Origin: an uncultured Lachnospiraceae bacterium
GTDB lineage: Bacteria; Bacillota; Clostridia; Lachnospirales; Lachnospiraceae
Length of the DNA: 64,000 bases
Assembly: GCA_902797025.1 (NCBI GenBank)
Contig: CADBRN010000020.1
Location: forward strand, 1-64,000
Direction of reading: 5' to 3'
A model generated the notes under the pieces. It saw nothing but the letters and a program-made list of their open reading frames with translations. It was not told where the DNA came from and did no database searches. Positions 8,006 to 16,232 of the stretch are shown here, piece after piece. Made by a program: the position numbers and the translations under genes. Numbering within the stretch: the first letter of the stretch is position 1; each line of letters opens with the position of its first letter.

Positions 8006-9244
8006 ATGAGGCAGGCACAGAGAGTTCTTTCCACGTATTCGGTGGATATTTTCGGGATCTGCTCGGCGCTCTATGAGCTCGGCGGTCTTGTGGTGATACA
8101 TGACGCGTCCGGCTGTAATTCGACGTACACGACGCACAATGAGCCGCGCTGGTACGATGTTCCCTCGATGGTTTATCTGTCCGGTCTCAATGAGGTCGAT
8201 ACGATTTACGGCAATGACGGCCGGCTGATCCGCGACATCAAAGAGGTGGCGGACGAGACGCATCCGAAATTCATATCGGTCGGAGGAAGTCCGATGCCGA
8301 ACGTGGTCGGGACGGATTTTCACGCGGTCGCGAGGCTCACTGAGAGGGCGACGGGCGTGCCGACCCTCGGATTTCGGACGGACGGAATTCATTCGTACCT
8401 GCAGGGTGCGGGCGAAGCGTTTCTGGCGTTTGCGAAGCGGTTCATGAAACCGCCGACGGGCGGGAATTCCTCCGGATCATCGCCGCTTCGCGTAAATCTT
8501 ATCGGAGCGACGCCGCTGGATTTTTCGGTCACGGGAACGGTCACGGAACTGAAGCGTCTGATACGGGACAACGGGATGGAACTGGTCAGCACCTGGGCGA
8601 TGGGCGACACGGCGGAGACGCTGGCGTCCTCGGGGCGGGCGGACGTGAACGTCGTGATCTCGTCGACCGGATATCCGCTGGCGAAGTGGATGAAAGAAAC
8701 CTGTGGGATTCCATACGTGACCGGTTTCCCGGTGGGTGAGAAGGCGGTCGGACTCTGGATCCGGAAAATTCTGTCCGCAGGGGGGCGGCTTCCGGAAAGC
8801 GGCATCGCGGAGGATCCAAAGGGAGATGGCGCCGGCACAATCCTGATCATCGGCGAGCCGGTCGCTGCGCGGAGTCTGGGTGAGGCCGCATCGCTCCTGG
8901 GAAAGTACAGGGAGATTCGGTTTCTCTGTCCGATTACGGACGCGCCGGAGGAGCTGACGCGGGGGATGATGATCACAGATGACGAGCACGTGATCCGGGA
9001 CGCCTGCCGGAGGGCGGACCGGATCATCGCGGACCCGATCTACGGACGGCTGCTTCCGGGAGAACGGGAAAAATTCATCTTTCTTCCGCATGATGCATTT
9101 TCCGGAAGGTATTACCGCGATCAGCATCCCGTTTTTGCGGGGCCGGACGCGGTGCGAAATATTCTGGATGCACAGAAGGATCTGGTCGTGAGCGAAAGAG
9201 AAAATAAGATAGAACCGGCATCCCCGGTGATTTTCCGCGCGTGA
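8006..9244 (+). CDS. Nitrogenase component 1-like oxidoreductase, beta-like subunit (pair 1)
   Basis: A 412-residue nitrogenase component 1-type protein. The ATG at 8006 is nine bases past GGAGG; an ATG at 7997 abuts that site and is unlikely. Beta-type features include a single conserved N-terminal cysteine, C37 in ASGCNST, followed by NEPRWY, and the segment VGGSPMPNVVGTDFHA. The protein at 11300-12520 has the same features, including a cysteine at exactly position 37 and the shared EPRW and VIGTDF-type segments, so the two are paralogues. One cluster-ligand cysteine in the beta-like partner would suit an interface cluster supplied mainly by the alpha-like subunit. It lies 18 bases after its partner and 22 before the NifH-like gene. 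Confidence 0.8.
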   Translation: MRQAQRVLSTYSVDIFGICSALYELGGLVVIHDASGCNSTYTTHNEPRWYDVPSMVYLSGLNEVDTIYGNDGRLIRDIKEVADETHPKFISVGGSPMPNVVGTDFHAVARLTERATGVPTLGFRTDGIHSYLQGAGEAFLAFAKRFMKPPTGGNSSGSSPLRVNLIGATPLDFSVTGTVTELKRLIRDNGMELVSTWAMGDTAETLASSGRADVNVVISSTGYPLAKWMKETCGIPYVTGFPVGEKAVGLWIRKILSAGGRLPESGIAEDPKGDGAGTILIIGEPVAARSLGEAASLLGKYREIRFLCPITDAPEELTRGMMITDDEHVIRDACRRADRIIADPIYGRLLPGEREKFIFLPHDAFSGRYYRDQHPVFAGPDAVRNILDAQKDLVVSERENKIEPASPVIFRA

Positions 9245-9266
9245 GAAGCGGGCGGGTAAGGAGCGT

Positions 9267-10019
9267 ATGGAAGTGAAGAAAATAGCGATTTACGGAAAAG
9301 GCGGAATCGGCAAATCGACGACGACGAGCAATCTCGCTGCCGCGCTGGCGGATATGGGGCAGAAGGTCATTCAGATCGGATGCGATCCGAAGGCGGATTC
9401 GACGTTGAACCTTCTGCAGGGAAAGAAGATTCAGCCGGTTATGGATTATTACCGGGAGCATGATGAGGCGCCGGATTTCGAACACGTCGGCGTGACCGGT
9501 TACGGCGGCATTTACTGCATTGAGACGGGAGGGCCGACGCCGGGACTGGGCTGCGCGGGGCGCGGCATTATCGCCACCTTCGATTTGCTGGAAGAACTTG
9601 AAGTGTTTGAGCGGATTCAGCCGGACATCGTTTTGTACGATGTGCTCGGCGACGTCGTCTGCGGCGGCTTCGCGGCGCCGATCCGCGAGGGTTACGCAGA
9701 GAAAGTTCTGATCGTGACGTCGGGGGAGAAGATGGCGCTCTATGCCGCGGACAATATCAACCGTGCCGTCCTGAATTTCGCGGACCGCGGCTATGCCTCC
9801 GTCGGCGGTCTGATTCTGAACCGCAGAAATGTCGAGAATGAATATGAGCGGGTCAAAGCCTTTGCGGATGAGAGAAATCTTCCGGTCGTGGCGGATATCC
9901 CGAGGAGCGGCGACATCACCCGGTTTGAAGATCAGGGGATGACCGTCGTTGCGGGAGATCCGGATCTTCCGGTCAGCCGGAAGTACCGGGAACTGGCGGA
10001 AAAACTGATGGAGGAGTGA
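9267..10019 (+). CDS. NifH-like iron protein (nitrogenase reductase family)
   Basis: A 250-residue ATP-dependent electron donor of the NifH/BchL/CfbC family. The P-loop GKGGIGKST spans residues 10-18. The two cysteines that bind the subunit-bridging [4Fe-4S] cluster are present as C96 in GLGCAGRG and C132 in DVVCGGFAAP, nearly the same positions as C97 and C132 of Azotobacter NifH. Length is slightly shorter than NifH (about 270-290), as in many nitrogenase-like reductases. It sits exactly between the two alpha/beta-like pairs, so it could reduce both, as NifH serves NifDK and NifEN. GTAAGGAG precedes the ATG, and the next gene begins three bases after its stop. Confidence 0.92.
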   Translation: MEVKKIAIYGKGGIGKSTTTSNLAAALADMGQKVIQIGCDPKADSTLNLLQGKKIQPVMDYYREHDEAPDFEHVGVTGYGGIYCIETGGPTPGLGCAGRGIIATFDLLEELEVFERIQPDIVLYDVLGDVVCGGFAAPIREGYAEKVLIVTSGEKMALYAADNINRAVLNFADRGYASVGGLILNRRNVENEYERVKAFADERNLPVVADIPRSGDITRFEDQGMTVVAGDPDLPVSRKYRELAEKLMEE

Positions 10020-10022
10020 CCG

Positions 10023-11303
10023 ATGAACAGGGAGCCGTTTTACCTGACCGCGGCTGATGCGGTGAGGCTCGGACCGGATCATATGCCGAAGGAAGCGGTG
10101 CCGGCCGCTTCGCTGATCTACAGCTCGCCGGCCACGCTTTCGTACAATTCGCCGGGGGCAAACGGATTCGGCGTGAAGCGGGCCGCGCTGGTAATGCCGG
10201 AATCTGTGATGCTGCTCGTATCTCCGGGATGCTGCGGCCGGAACAGCACGATCCTTTCGAGGGAGTCCGGCTACGCGGAACGGATGTTTTATCTCAATAT
10301 GGATGAGACAGATCTCGTCATGAGCCGCCATCTGAGAAAGATACCGCAGGCGGTGGCGGAGATCGTCGAAGTTCCGGAGAAGCGGCCGAAGGTCGTGTTC
10401 GTCTGCCTGACCTGCGTCGACGCCCTGCTGGGGACGGATCTTGTGCCGGTTTGCCGGGAAGCGGAGAAGCAGGCCGGAGTCCGGGTGATTCCGTGTTATA
10501 TGTATGCGCTGACGCGCGAAGGGACGAAGCCTCCGATGGCACTGATCCGCGACACCCTGTACGGGGAACTGACCCGCAGACCGGTCGATCCTCACGCCGT
10601 CAATCTCATGGGATATTTCGCCCCGCTTGAGGATCACTCGGAGCTCTATCCGATGTTCCGCGCGGCAGGCCTTACGCAGATCCGGGAGATTTCCCGCTGC
10701 TGTACGTATGAGGAATTTCTGGAGATGGGCGGTGCAAATTTTAACCTGGTGCTGAATCCGGAGGCGGATTTCGCGGCGCAGAATCTTCTGGAGAGGACGG
10801 GGATGCCGTATATCGATCTTTCCCGGAGTTATTCAATCGGCCGGATCGCGAAGCAGTATGAGCTGCTCGGCGCGGCGATCGGCGTGACGTTCGATGACCG
10901 GAAGTACAGGGAGGAGGCGGAAGAGCGTCTCGCTGCGTTCCGGCGGGATCATCCGGTTCTGACATTCGCGCTCGGACAGATGTTGAATGCGAATCCTTTT
11001 GAGCTGGCGGCGTCGCTGCTGCTCTGCGGATACGGCGTTTCGGAAATTTTCGCGGCTTATACCCGGGCGGACTTCCCGTACCTTCGGGAGATCGCTCAGT
11101 ATTCTCCGGATACGAGGATTTATTTCGGAACGTCTCCGTCGATGCTCAGTTATCAATCGGGCGCGGGGGCGGATGCGGCGGTCGGACGGGATGCGCCGTG
11201 GTATGAGCCGGATGCGGTTCCGGTCGGGTTCTGCAGCGATATTCAGCCCTTCGGATACCGGGGTCTGATCAGCTTTCTGGATGAAATGGAGGCGGCGCTT
11301 TGA
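10023..11303 (+). CDS. Nitrogenase component 1-like oxidoreductase, alpha-like subunit (pair 2)
   Basis: A 426-residue nitrogenase component 1-type protein, paralogue of the one at 6638-7987. Candidate cluster cysteines are C70-C71 in SPGCCGRN and C128/C131 in VCLTC. The CCTYEEF segment (C226, C227) occupies the place of CSTYEEY in its paralogue. It has fewer N-terminal cysteines than pair 1, so the two alpha-like subunits probably bind different clusters. The gene has a GGAGGAG site four bases after the NifH-like stop region and is coupled to the next gene by a TTGA overlap. Whether it or pair 1 is the catalyst and the other the assembly scaffold cannot be told from sequence. Confidence 0.82.
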   Translation: MNREPFYLTAADAVRLGPDHMPKEAVPAASLIYSSPATLSYNSPGANGFGVKRAALVMPESVMLLVSPGCCGRNSTILSRESGYAERMFYLNMDETDLVMSRHLRKIPQAVAEIVEVPEKRPKVVFVCLTCVDALLGTDLVPVCREAEKQAGVRVIPCYMYALTREGTKPPMALIRDTLYGELTRRPVDPHAVNLMGYFAPLEDHSELYPMFRAAGLTQIREISRCCTYEEFLEMGGANFNLVLNPEADFAAQNLLERTGMPYIDLSRSYSIGRIAKQYELLGAAIGVTFDDRKYREEAEERLAAFRRDHPVLTFALGQMLNANPFELAASLLLCGYGVSEIFAAYTRADFPYLREIAQYSPDTRIYFGTSPSMLSYQSGAGADAAVGRDAPWYEPDAVPVGFCSDIQPFGYRGLISFLDEMEAAL

Positions 11304-12520
11304 AGGGATTAATGAAATATCTTTCCCCGTTCGCACCGGATATTTCCGGAGCGGTTTCGGTATTTTTCCGCCTCGGCGGCGTCTCCGTCATTCTTGACGC
11401 GGGCGGGTGCACAGGAAATGCCTGCGGGTTCGACGAGCCTCGTTGGTTTTCGCAAAAAAGCGCGGTGTTCTCAGCAGGGCTGCGCGATCTCGATGCGATT
11501 CTCGGGCGGGATCGGATGACGCTTGACAAGACGGCGGAAGTGCTGGAACGATTCGACGCGAATTTTCTTGCGATCATCGGAACACCGGTTCCCGCTGTGA
11601 TCGGCACCGATTTTTACGGACTGATGAAGGAGGCCGGCCGGCGGTTCCGGATCCCGGTCGCCGCGGTAGAGACGAACGGGATGGATCTGTATGACCGGGG
11701 CGCTTCGCGTGCGTACCTTGAACTTGTCCGGATCGCGGCTGCGAAAACAGGGAGAAAAGAGGGGGATGGAGATGCGGCCATTCATACCGGAGACGGTGCG
11801 CCGGTCGCCGTATTCGGCTGCACACCGCTTGATTTTGCGCCGGGGGATGATTCGGACAAAATCCGGGCGGGAATTCAGAAAGCGTATCCGGGAAATGAGA
11901 TAATGATCATCGGGGATGATTTTGCGGATCTTGAAAAGCTGCCGTTTGCGGCCGTCAGTATTGTGACCGCGCCATCCGGTCTTGCGGCTGCGAAAGAGAT
12001 GGAGAGAAGATGGAAAATCCCGTGGCGCGCGGAGTATCCGGAAGGCGGAGCGATTTGTGATCCGGTCCGTGCCCGGAATCATTCAGGAGGGAGGACGCTG
12101 ATCGTCCATCAGGCGGTTTTTGCGGCCGCGCTCGCAAGGAGGATCCGCAAAGAGGATGAAACGGCAGCGGTGCGGACGGCGACTTTTTTTGAATGCCCGC
12201 CGGACATCGGCGCGGATGGCTGTATGCGGCTGAAGGATGAAGAGGATTTTATCCGTCTCGTGTCGGAACATTCTTTCGACCGGATTTATGCGGATCCGCT
12301 CCTGGAGAGGGCGTGCCGGGGATGCTGCGCGGAGTTCATTCCACTTCCGCATTTTGCGGTCTCCGGGAGCGCGGCTGCACAGGCGGCGGGACGGGGAATG
12401 TCTTCGACGGAACAGGGTATGTCTTCGACGGGACGGGGAATGTCTTCGACGGAACAGGGCGGGTCTGCGGCGAAATCGGGAGAAACCGCCCGCCGGTGGA
12501 GCCGGATGGAGGAAAGATGA
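11300..12520 (+). CDS. Nitrogenase component 1-like oxidoreductase, beta-like subunit (pair 2)
   Basis: A 406-residue partner of the preceding protein. The start is TTG at 11300, overlapping the upstream stop as TTGA, with GGAGG seven bases before it; this mirrors the TTG start of the first alpha-like gene. The conserved cysteine is C37 in AGGCTGNAC, with a second at 42, followed by DEPRWF. VIGTDFYG matches VVGTDFHA of pair 1. The C-terminus carries three in-frame 7-residue repeats (GMSSTEQ, GMSSTGR, GMSSTEQ) absent from pair 1, encoded by a 21-base tandem repeat. The stop overlaps the hypF start as ATGA. Confidence 0.8.
   Translation: MKGLMKYLSPFAPDISGAVSVFFRLGGVSVILDAGGCTGNACGFDEPRWFSQKSAVFSAGLRDLDAILGRDRMTLDKTAEVLERFDANFLAIIGTPVPAVIGTDFYGLMKEAGRRFRIPVAAVETNGMDLYDRGASRAYLELVRIAAAKTGRKEGDGDAAIHTGDGAPVAVFGCTPLDFAPGDDSDKIRAGIQKAYPGNEIMIIGDDFADLEKLPFAAVSIVTAPSGLAAAKEMERRWKIPWRAEYPEGGAICDPVRARNHSGGRTLIVHQAVFAAALARRIRKEDETAAVRTATFFECPPDIGADGCMRLKDEEDFIRLVSEHSFDRIYADPLLERACRGCCAEFIPLPHFAVSGSAAAQAAGRGMSSTEQGMSSTGRGMSSTEQGGSAAKSGETARRWSRMEER
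12395..12457 (+). repeat. 21-base in-frame tandem repeat, three copies
   Basis: Three adjoining units of 21 bases (12395-12415, 12416-12436, 12437-12457), differing at a few positions, encode GMSST-x-x near the C-terminus of the pair 2 beta-like subunit, just before hypF. Copy number could vary by slippage without shifting the frame. Confidence 0.9.
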
Positions 12521-14901
12521 AGGAAAATCATCGAAAACGCGTAAGGATCCGCCTGTACGGCATCGTTCAGGGAATCGGGTTCCGGCCGTTTGTGAGCAGG
12601 CTTGCGCAGGAACTTCATATCGCGGGAGATGTCTGCAACAAGGGTTCATACGTGGAGATTCACGCGGAGGCGGATCCGGAAACGCTGGAGATGTTCCGGC
12701 GGCGGCTCGTCGACGACGCACCGCGCGTATCTGCCATTATCCGCGTCGAAACGGAGGATGAGATCCCTGTCGGTGAGGATTCCTTTACGATCCGTACGAG
12801 CCGAAGTGAGGCGGGAGATATTTTTGTGTCGCCGGATCTTGCGACGTGCGAAAAGTGCCGCGAGGAGCTCTTTGATCCGAAGAACCGCCGGTATCTTCAT
12901 CCGTTCATCAACTGCACGGACTGCGGGCCGAGGCTGACGATCCTGGACTCTATGCCGTATGACCGCGTCCGGACGAGCATGGCGGAGTTTCCGATGTGCA
13001 GACAGTGCGAATATGAGTACACACACAGTGAGACGCGGCGTTACCACGCGCAGCCGGTCTGCTGCAACGACGACGGGCCGGGGCTCTTTATCCCCGGGCG
13101 CGATGAGGTAAAGGGCGATGCGCTCATCTATACGCGTCGGGTGATCCGCGGCGGAGGAATTGCGGCGGTCAAGGGGATCGGTGGATTTCACCTCTGCTGT
13201 GACGCACGGAACGCATCGGCGGTCGCCCGGCTGCGGAAGCTCAAGAATCGTCCGATGAAGCCCTTCGCGGTGATGATGCGGGACCTTGAGACGGTGAAAA
13301 AAGAGTGTGTGGCCGACGCAGAGCAGGAGAAGATGATGACCGGCGTGCAGAAGCCGATCCTGCTACTTGAGCGGAGGAAAGACGGAGCGCTTCCGGAGGT
13401 GCTCGCCCCGGACAATCCGTATCTCGGAGTGATGCTTCCGTACGCTCCGGTCCAGATGCTGCTGTTTGACTATCCGGACGGAGAGCCGATGACGGATGTG
13501 TTCGTGATGACTTCCGGCAATCCCGGCGGCGCGCCGATCTGCAGGACGACGGAGGAGGCGGTGCGGTACCTCGGGCCGATGTGCGATGTGATATTGTCGA
13601 ATGACCGGAAGATCCGGATCCGGGCAGACGATTCGGTGATGCAGACCGCCTTCGGGAAACCGTATATGATCCGCCGCTCCCGCGGGTTCGCGCCGCTTCC
13701 CGTGAAGGGGCCGGAAGATTGGACCGGGCAGATCCTTGCGGTCGGCGGCGAATTGAAAAATACGTTTCTGCTGGCAAAAAATGAGTGGTATTATCCGTCT
13801 CCGTACATCGGGGATCTTGCGGATCTCAGGTCTGTCGAGGCGCTCGGTTCCGCAGTCGTGAGGATGGAGCGGCTGCTGGAAATCAGCCCGCAAGCTGTGG
13901 CCTGTGATCTTCATCCGGGGTACAATTCGACCGCATTCGCCAGGGAGACGAAACTGCCGATCGTTTTTGTACAGCACCATTTCGCGCATATCCTTTCCTG
14001 CATGGCGGAAAACGAGATCCGGGATCCGGTGATCGGAGTTTCCTTTGACGGGACCGGTTACGGAAGCGACGGTACGGTCTGGGGCGGCGAATTTCTGATC
14101 GCGGACCCTTACGGATTTTCAAGAGAGGGGAGCATCGCGCCGTTCGCCCAGGCGGGCGGCGACGCGTCCGCGCGCGAGGGCTGGAGGATCGCGGTTTCAC
14201 TGATCCTCTCCGCGTTCGGGAAGGAATGGATGCAGATCATGAGAGATCTGGATCTTTCGGATGAGAAAAATCTCAGGGTTCAGTGCGGAATGCTTGCCAA
14301 CGGCTTCAATACGGTACCGTCCACATCTGCCGGACGGCTCTTTGACGCGGCATCCGCGATTCTCGGGATCCGGAAATGCTCGACCTTTGAGGGAGAGGCA
14401 TCGATGGCGCTGGAATTCGCCGCAAAACGGTATGAAGAGGAGGCCTTGTCGGACGGGCAGGACGGGGAGTTGTTTTCGCTCAGTCCGTACGATGCGGATC
14501 ACGCAGCCGTCCATCCGGAAAGAATCGGGGGAGATTCGGGGCGTGAACGGAGTTTTGTGATCAATACGGATGCATTGTTCCGTCATCTGGCGGAGCGCCG
14601 GATCGCCGGGGATGATCCGGGACGGCTTGCCTGGATCTTTCACAGGACAGCCGCGGAGTTTATACTGGCCGGTGCAGAACGATGCCGGCAGCGGACGAAC
14701 ATAACGGATGTGGCGCTCTCCGGGGGAGTGTTCCAGAATCTTCTGCTTCTTCGGATGACGAAGGAACTTCTGGAACAGAACGGTTTTCATGTATGGATTC
14801 ACAGCCTGATCCCGCCGAATGACGGCGGGATCGCCCTCGGACAGGCATATGCGGCGATGGCAAAGCAAAAGATCGGAGCAGAAGTCTCCAGAAAGGACTG
14901 A
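12517..14901 (+). CDS. hypF: Carbamoyltransferase HypF
   Basis: A 794-residue HypF, which turns carbamoyl phosphate into a carbamoyl-adenylate and passes the carbamoyl group to the HypE C-terminal cysteine. The domain order is acylphosphatase (RLYGIVQGIGFRPFV near residue 12), zinc-finger pairs CEKC, CTDC and CRQC, a YrdC-like domain, and a Kae1-like domain with HHFAHILSCMAE and DGTGYGSDG. The fourth zinc-finger pair, normally CPxCGP after HAQP, reads CCNDDGP here, so its last cysteine is missing. The ATG at 12517 has GGAGGAAAG before it and overlaps the preceding stop as ATGA; the longer upstream frame reads through the neighbour's repeat and is rejected. Confidence 0.95.
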   Translation: MKENHRKRVRIRLYGIVQGIGFRPFVSRLAQELHIAGDVCNKGSYVEIHAEADPETLEMFRRRLVDDAPRVSAIIRVETEDEIPVGEDSFTIRTSRSEAGDIFVSPDLATCEKCREELFDPKNRRYLHPFINCTDCGPRLTILDSMPYDRVRTSMAEFPMCRQCEYEYTHSETRRYHAQPVCCNDDGPGLFIPGRDEVKGDALIYTRRVIRGGGIAAVKGIGGFHLCCDARNASAVARLRKLKNRPMKPFAVMMRDLETVKKECVADAEQEKMMTGVQKPILLLERRKDGALPEVLAPDNPYLGVMLPYAPVQMLLFDYPDGEPMTDVFVMTSGNPGGAPICRTTEEAVRYLGPMCDVILSNDRKIRIRADDSVMQTAFGKPYMIRRSRGFAPLPVKGPEDWTGQILAVGGELKNTFLLAKNEWYYPSPYIGDLADLRSVEALGSAVVRMERLLEISPQAVACDLHPGYNSTAFARETKLPIVFVQHHFAHILSCMAENEIRDPVIGVSFDGTGYGSDGTVWGGEFLIADPYGFSREGSIAPFAQAGGDASAREGWRIAVSLILSAFGKEWMQIMRDLDLSDEKNLRVQCGMLANGFNTVPSTSAGRLFDAASAILGIRKCSTFEGEASMALEFAAKRYEEEALSDGQDGELFSLSPYDADHAAVHPERIGGDSGRERSFVINTDALFRHLAERRIAGDDPGRLAWIFHRTAAEFILAGAERCRQRTNITDVALSGGVFQNLLLLRMTKELLEQNGFHVWIHSLIPPNDGGIALGQAYAAMAKQKIGAEVSRKD

Positions 14902-14904
14902 AAT

Positions 14905-15111
14905 ATGTGTGTAGGGTTACCTGCCAAAGTAGTAAGAGCGAAGGACGGCACGGCGATTGTTGATGCGACAGGGGCGAAACGGGAAATCTCGACGGAACTT
15001 CTTTCGGAGGTCAATCCGGGGGATTATGTGATGGTTCACGCGGGAATGGCGATCGCGAAAATCACCGCGGACGACGCGGAGGAGACGCAGCAGATCATGG
15101 AGGATCTCTGA
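14905..15111 (+). CDS. hypC: Hydrogenase maturation chaperone HypC
   Basis: A 68-residue HypC/HybG protein starting MCVGLPAKVV. The invariant Cys2 coordinates iron while HypD assembles the Fe(CN)2CO unit. It retains VNPGDYVMVHAGMAIAKI, typical of the OB-like fold. The gene lies three bases after hypF, and its stop overlaps the hypD start by one base (TGATG). In known systems HypC also hands the iron unit to the hydrogenase large subunit, which is not encoded here, so its acceptor may be another protein. Confidence 0.95.
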   Translation: MCVGLPAKVVRAKDGTAIVDATGAKREISTELLSEVNPGDYVMVHAGMAIAKITADDAEETQQIMEDL

Positions 15112-16154
15112 TGGAAAATCAGAAAGCACTTGAGCGAATCAGAAACTACAACGGGAAACCGGTCCGGATCATGGAGGTCTGCGGAACCCATACCCATGCC
15201 GTCTTCCAGTACGGGATCCGCCGGATTCTTCCGGAATCGGTGCGGCTGATCTCGGGGCCGGGCTGTCCGGTGTGTGTCACAGAGACCGGATACATCGATG
15301 AGGCGGTATTTCTTGCGGAAAAAGGAGCGGTGATCGCGACCTTCGGTGATCTTGTCCGCGTGCCGGGGACGGAGAAAAGTCTCGCGGGCGCCAGGGCAGA
15401 GGGGGCGAAGGTGAAAGTCGTTTACTCTCCGCTCGATGCGCTGGAGTATGCGAAAACGCACCCGGAGGAGCAGGTCGTATTTCTCGCGGTCGGTTTCGAG
15501 ACGACCGCGCCGGCGTCCTGTCTCGCGGTGAAAAAAGCGAAACGGGAGGGAGTGAAAAACTTTTATCTTCTCGTGGCGAACAAAACGATGGATCAGGCAT
15601 ATCGCACGCTAAAAGACAGCGCGGATGCGTTTTTGTATCCGGGACACGTCTCAGCGATCACCGGAATGGGCATTTACCGTGAACTCATGCGGGAGGGGAT
15701 TTCCGGCGCGGTCTGCGGATTTACCTCCGGGGAGATCCTGACGGCGCTGGCGGTCATCCTGAAGAGGCTGGAAGAGGGGAAACCCTTTGCGGAGAATTGT
15801 TACCCCCGGGTCGTCACGGAGGAAGGATCGCCGGCGGGCCGCGCGCTCATCCGCGAAACGATGGAACCCTGTGACGCTGTATGGAGAGGGATCGGGAACA
15901 TTCCGGGATCGGGACTGCGCCTGAACAGCGATTATCACGCTTTCGATGCGCGCGCCGCGTTCCGGGTTCCGCAGATGCACGGACGGCCGAATCCTGCGTG
16001 CCGCTGCGGCGACGTGCTCATGGGGCGCATCACTCCGGATCAGTGTCCGCTTTTTGGAAAGAAATGCACGCCGCTTGTGCCGGTCGGAGCCTGCATGGTA
16101 TCCTCGGAAGGAACCTGCTCGGCGTATTATAAGTATGATATGCTGCCAGAATAA
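15111..16154 (+). CDS. hypD: Hydrogenase maturation factor HypD
   Basis: A 347-residue HypD, the iron-sulfur protein that with HypC carries the Fe(CN)2CO intermediate. CGTHTHAVFQYG and GPGCPVC hold the redox-active and iron-binding cysteines. The C-terminal segments CRCGDVLMG, CPLFGKKC and GACMVSSEGTCSAYYKY hold the [4Fe-4S] ligands. Length and motifs are canonical. It is coupled to hypC by a one-base overlap and followed by hypE after 78 bases. Confidence 0.96.
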   Translation: MENQKALERIRNYNGKPVRIMEVCGTHTHAVFQYGIRRILPESVRLISGPGCPVCVTETGYIDEAVFLAEKGAVIATFGDLVRVPGTEKSLAGARAEGAKVKVVYSPLDALEYAKTHPEEQVVFLAVGFETTAPASCLAVKKAKREGVKNFYLLVANKTMDQAYRTLKDSADAFLYPGHVSAITGMGIYRELMREGISGAVCGFTSGEILTALAVILKRLEEGKPFAENCYPRVVTEEGSPAGRALIRETMEPCDAVWRGIGNIPGSGLRLNSDYHAFDARAAFRVPQMHGRPNPACRCGDVLMGRITPDQCPLFGKKCTPLVPVGACMVSSEGTCSAYYKYDMLPE

Positions 16155-16232
16155 AACGTCCTGCCCCGACCGTGCCTGCGCGAATCGGAGCGGATTTTGA
16201 AATCTGCATGACAGAAATTCAGGGAGAGAAAA

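Noticed and set aside
9075..10637. A 520-codon minus-strand frame across the NifH-like gene
   Set aside because: Shadow of the NifH-like and component 1-like genes, which have intact motifs.
12313..12516. N-terminal extension of HypF reading through the 21-base repeat in another frame
   Set aside because: HypF starts normally at 12517 with a strong ribosome site; the extension is a shadow of the upstream gene.
6638..12520. Assignment of these genes as true nitrogenase (nifDK/nifEN)
   Set aside because: No nifB, and subunits are shorter than NifD/NifK with different cysteine spacing; motifs support only the wider nitrogenase-like family.
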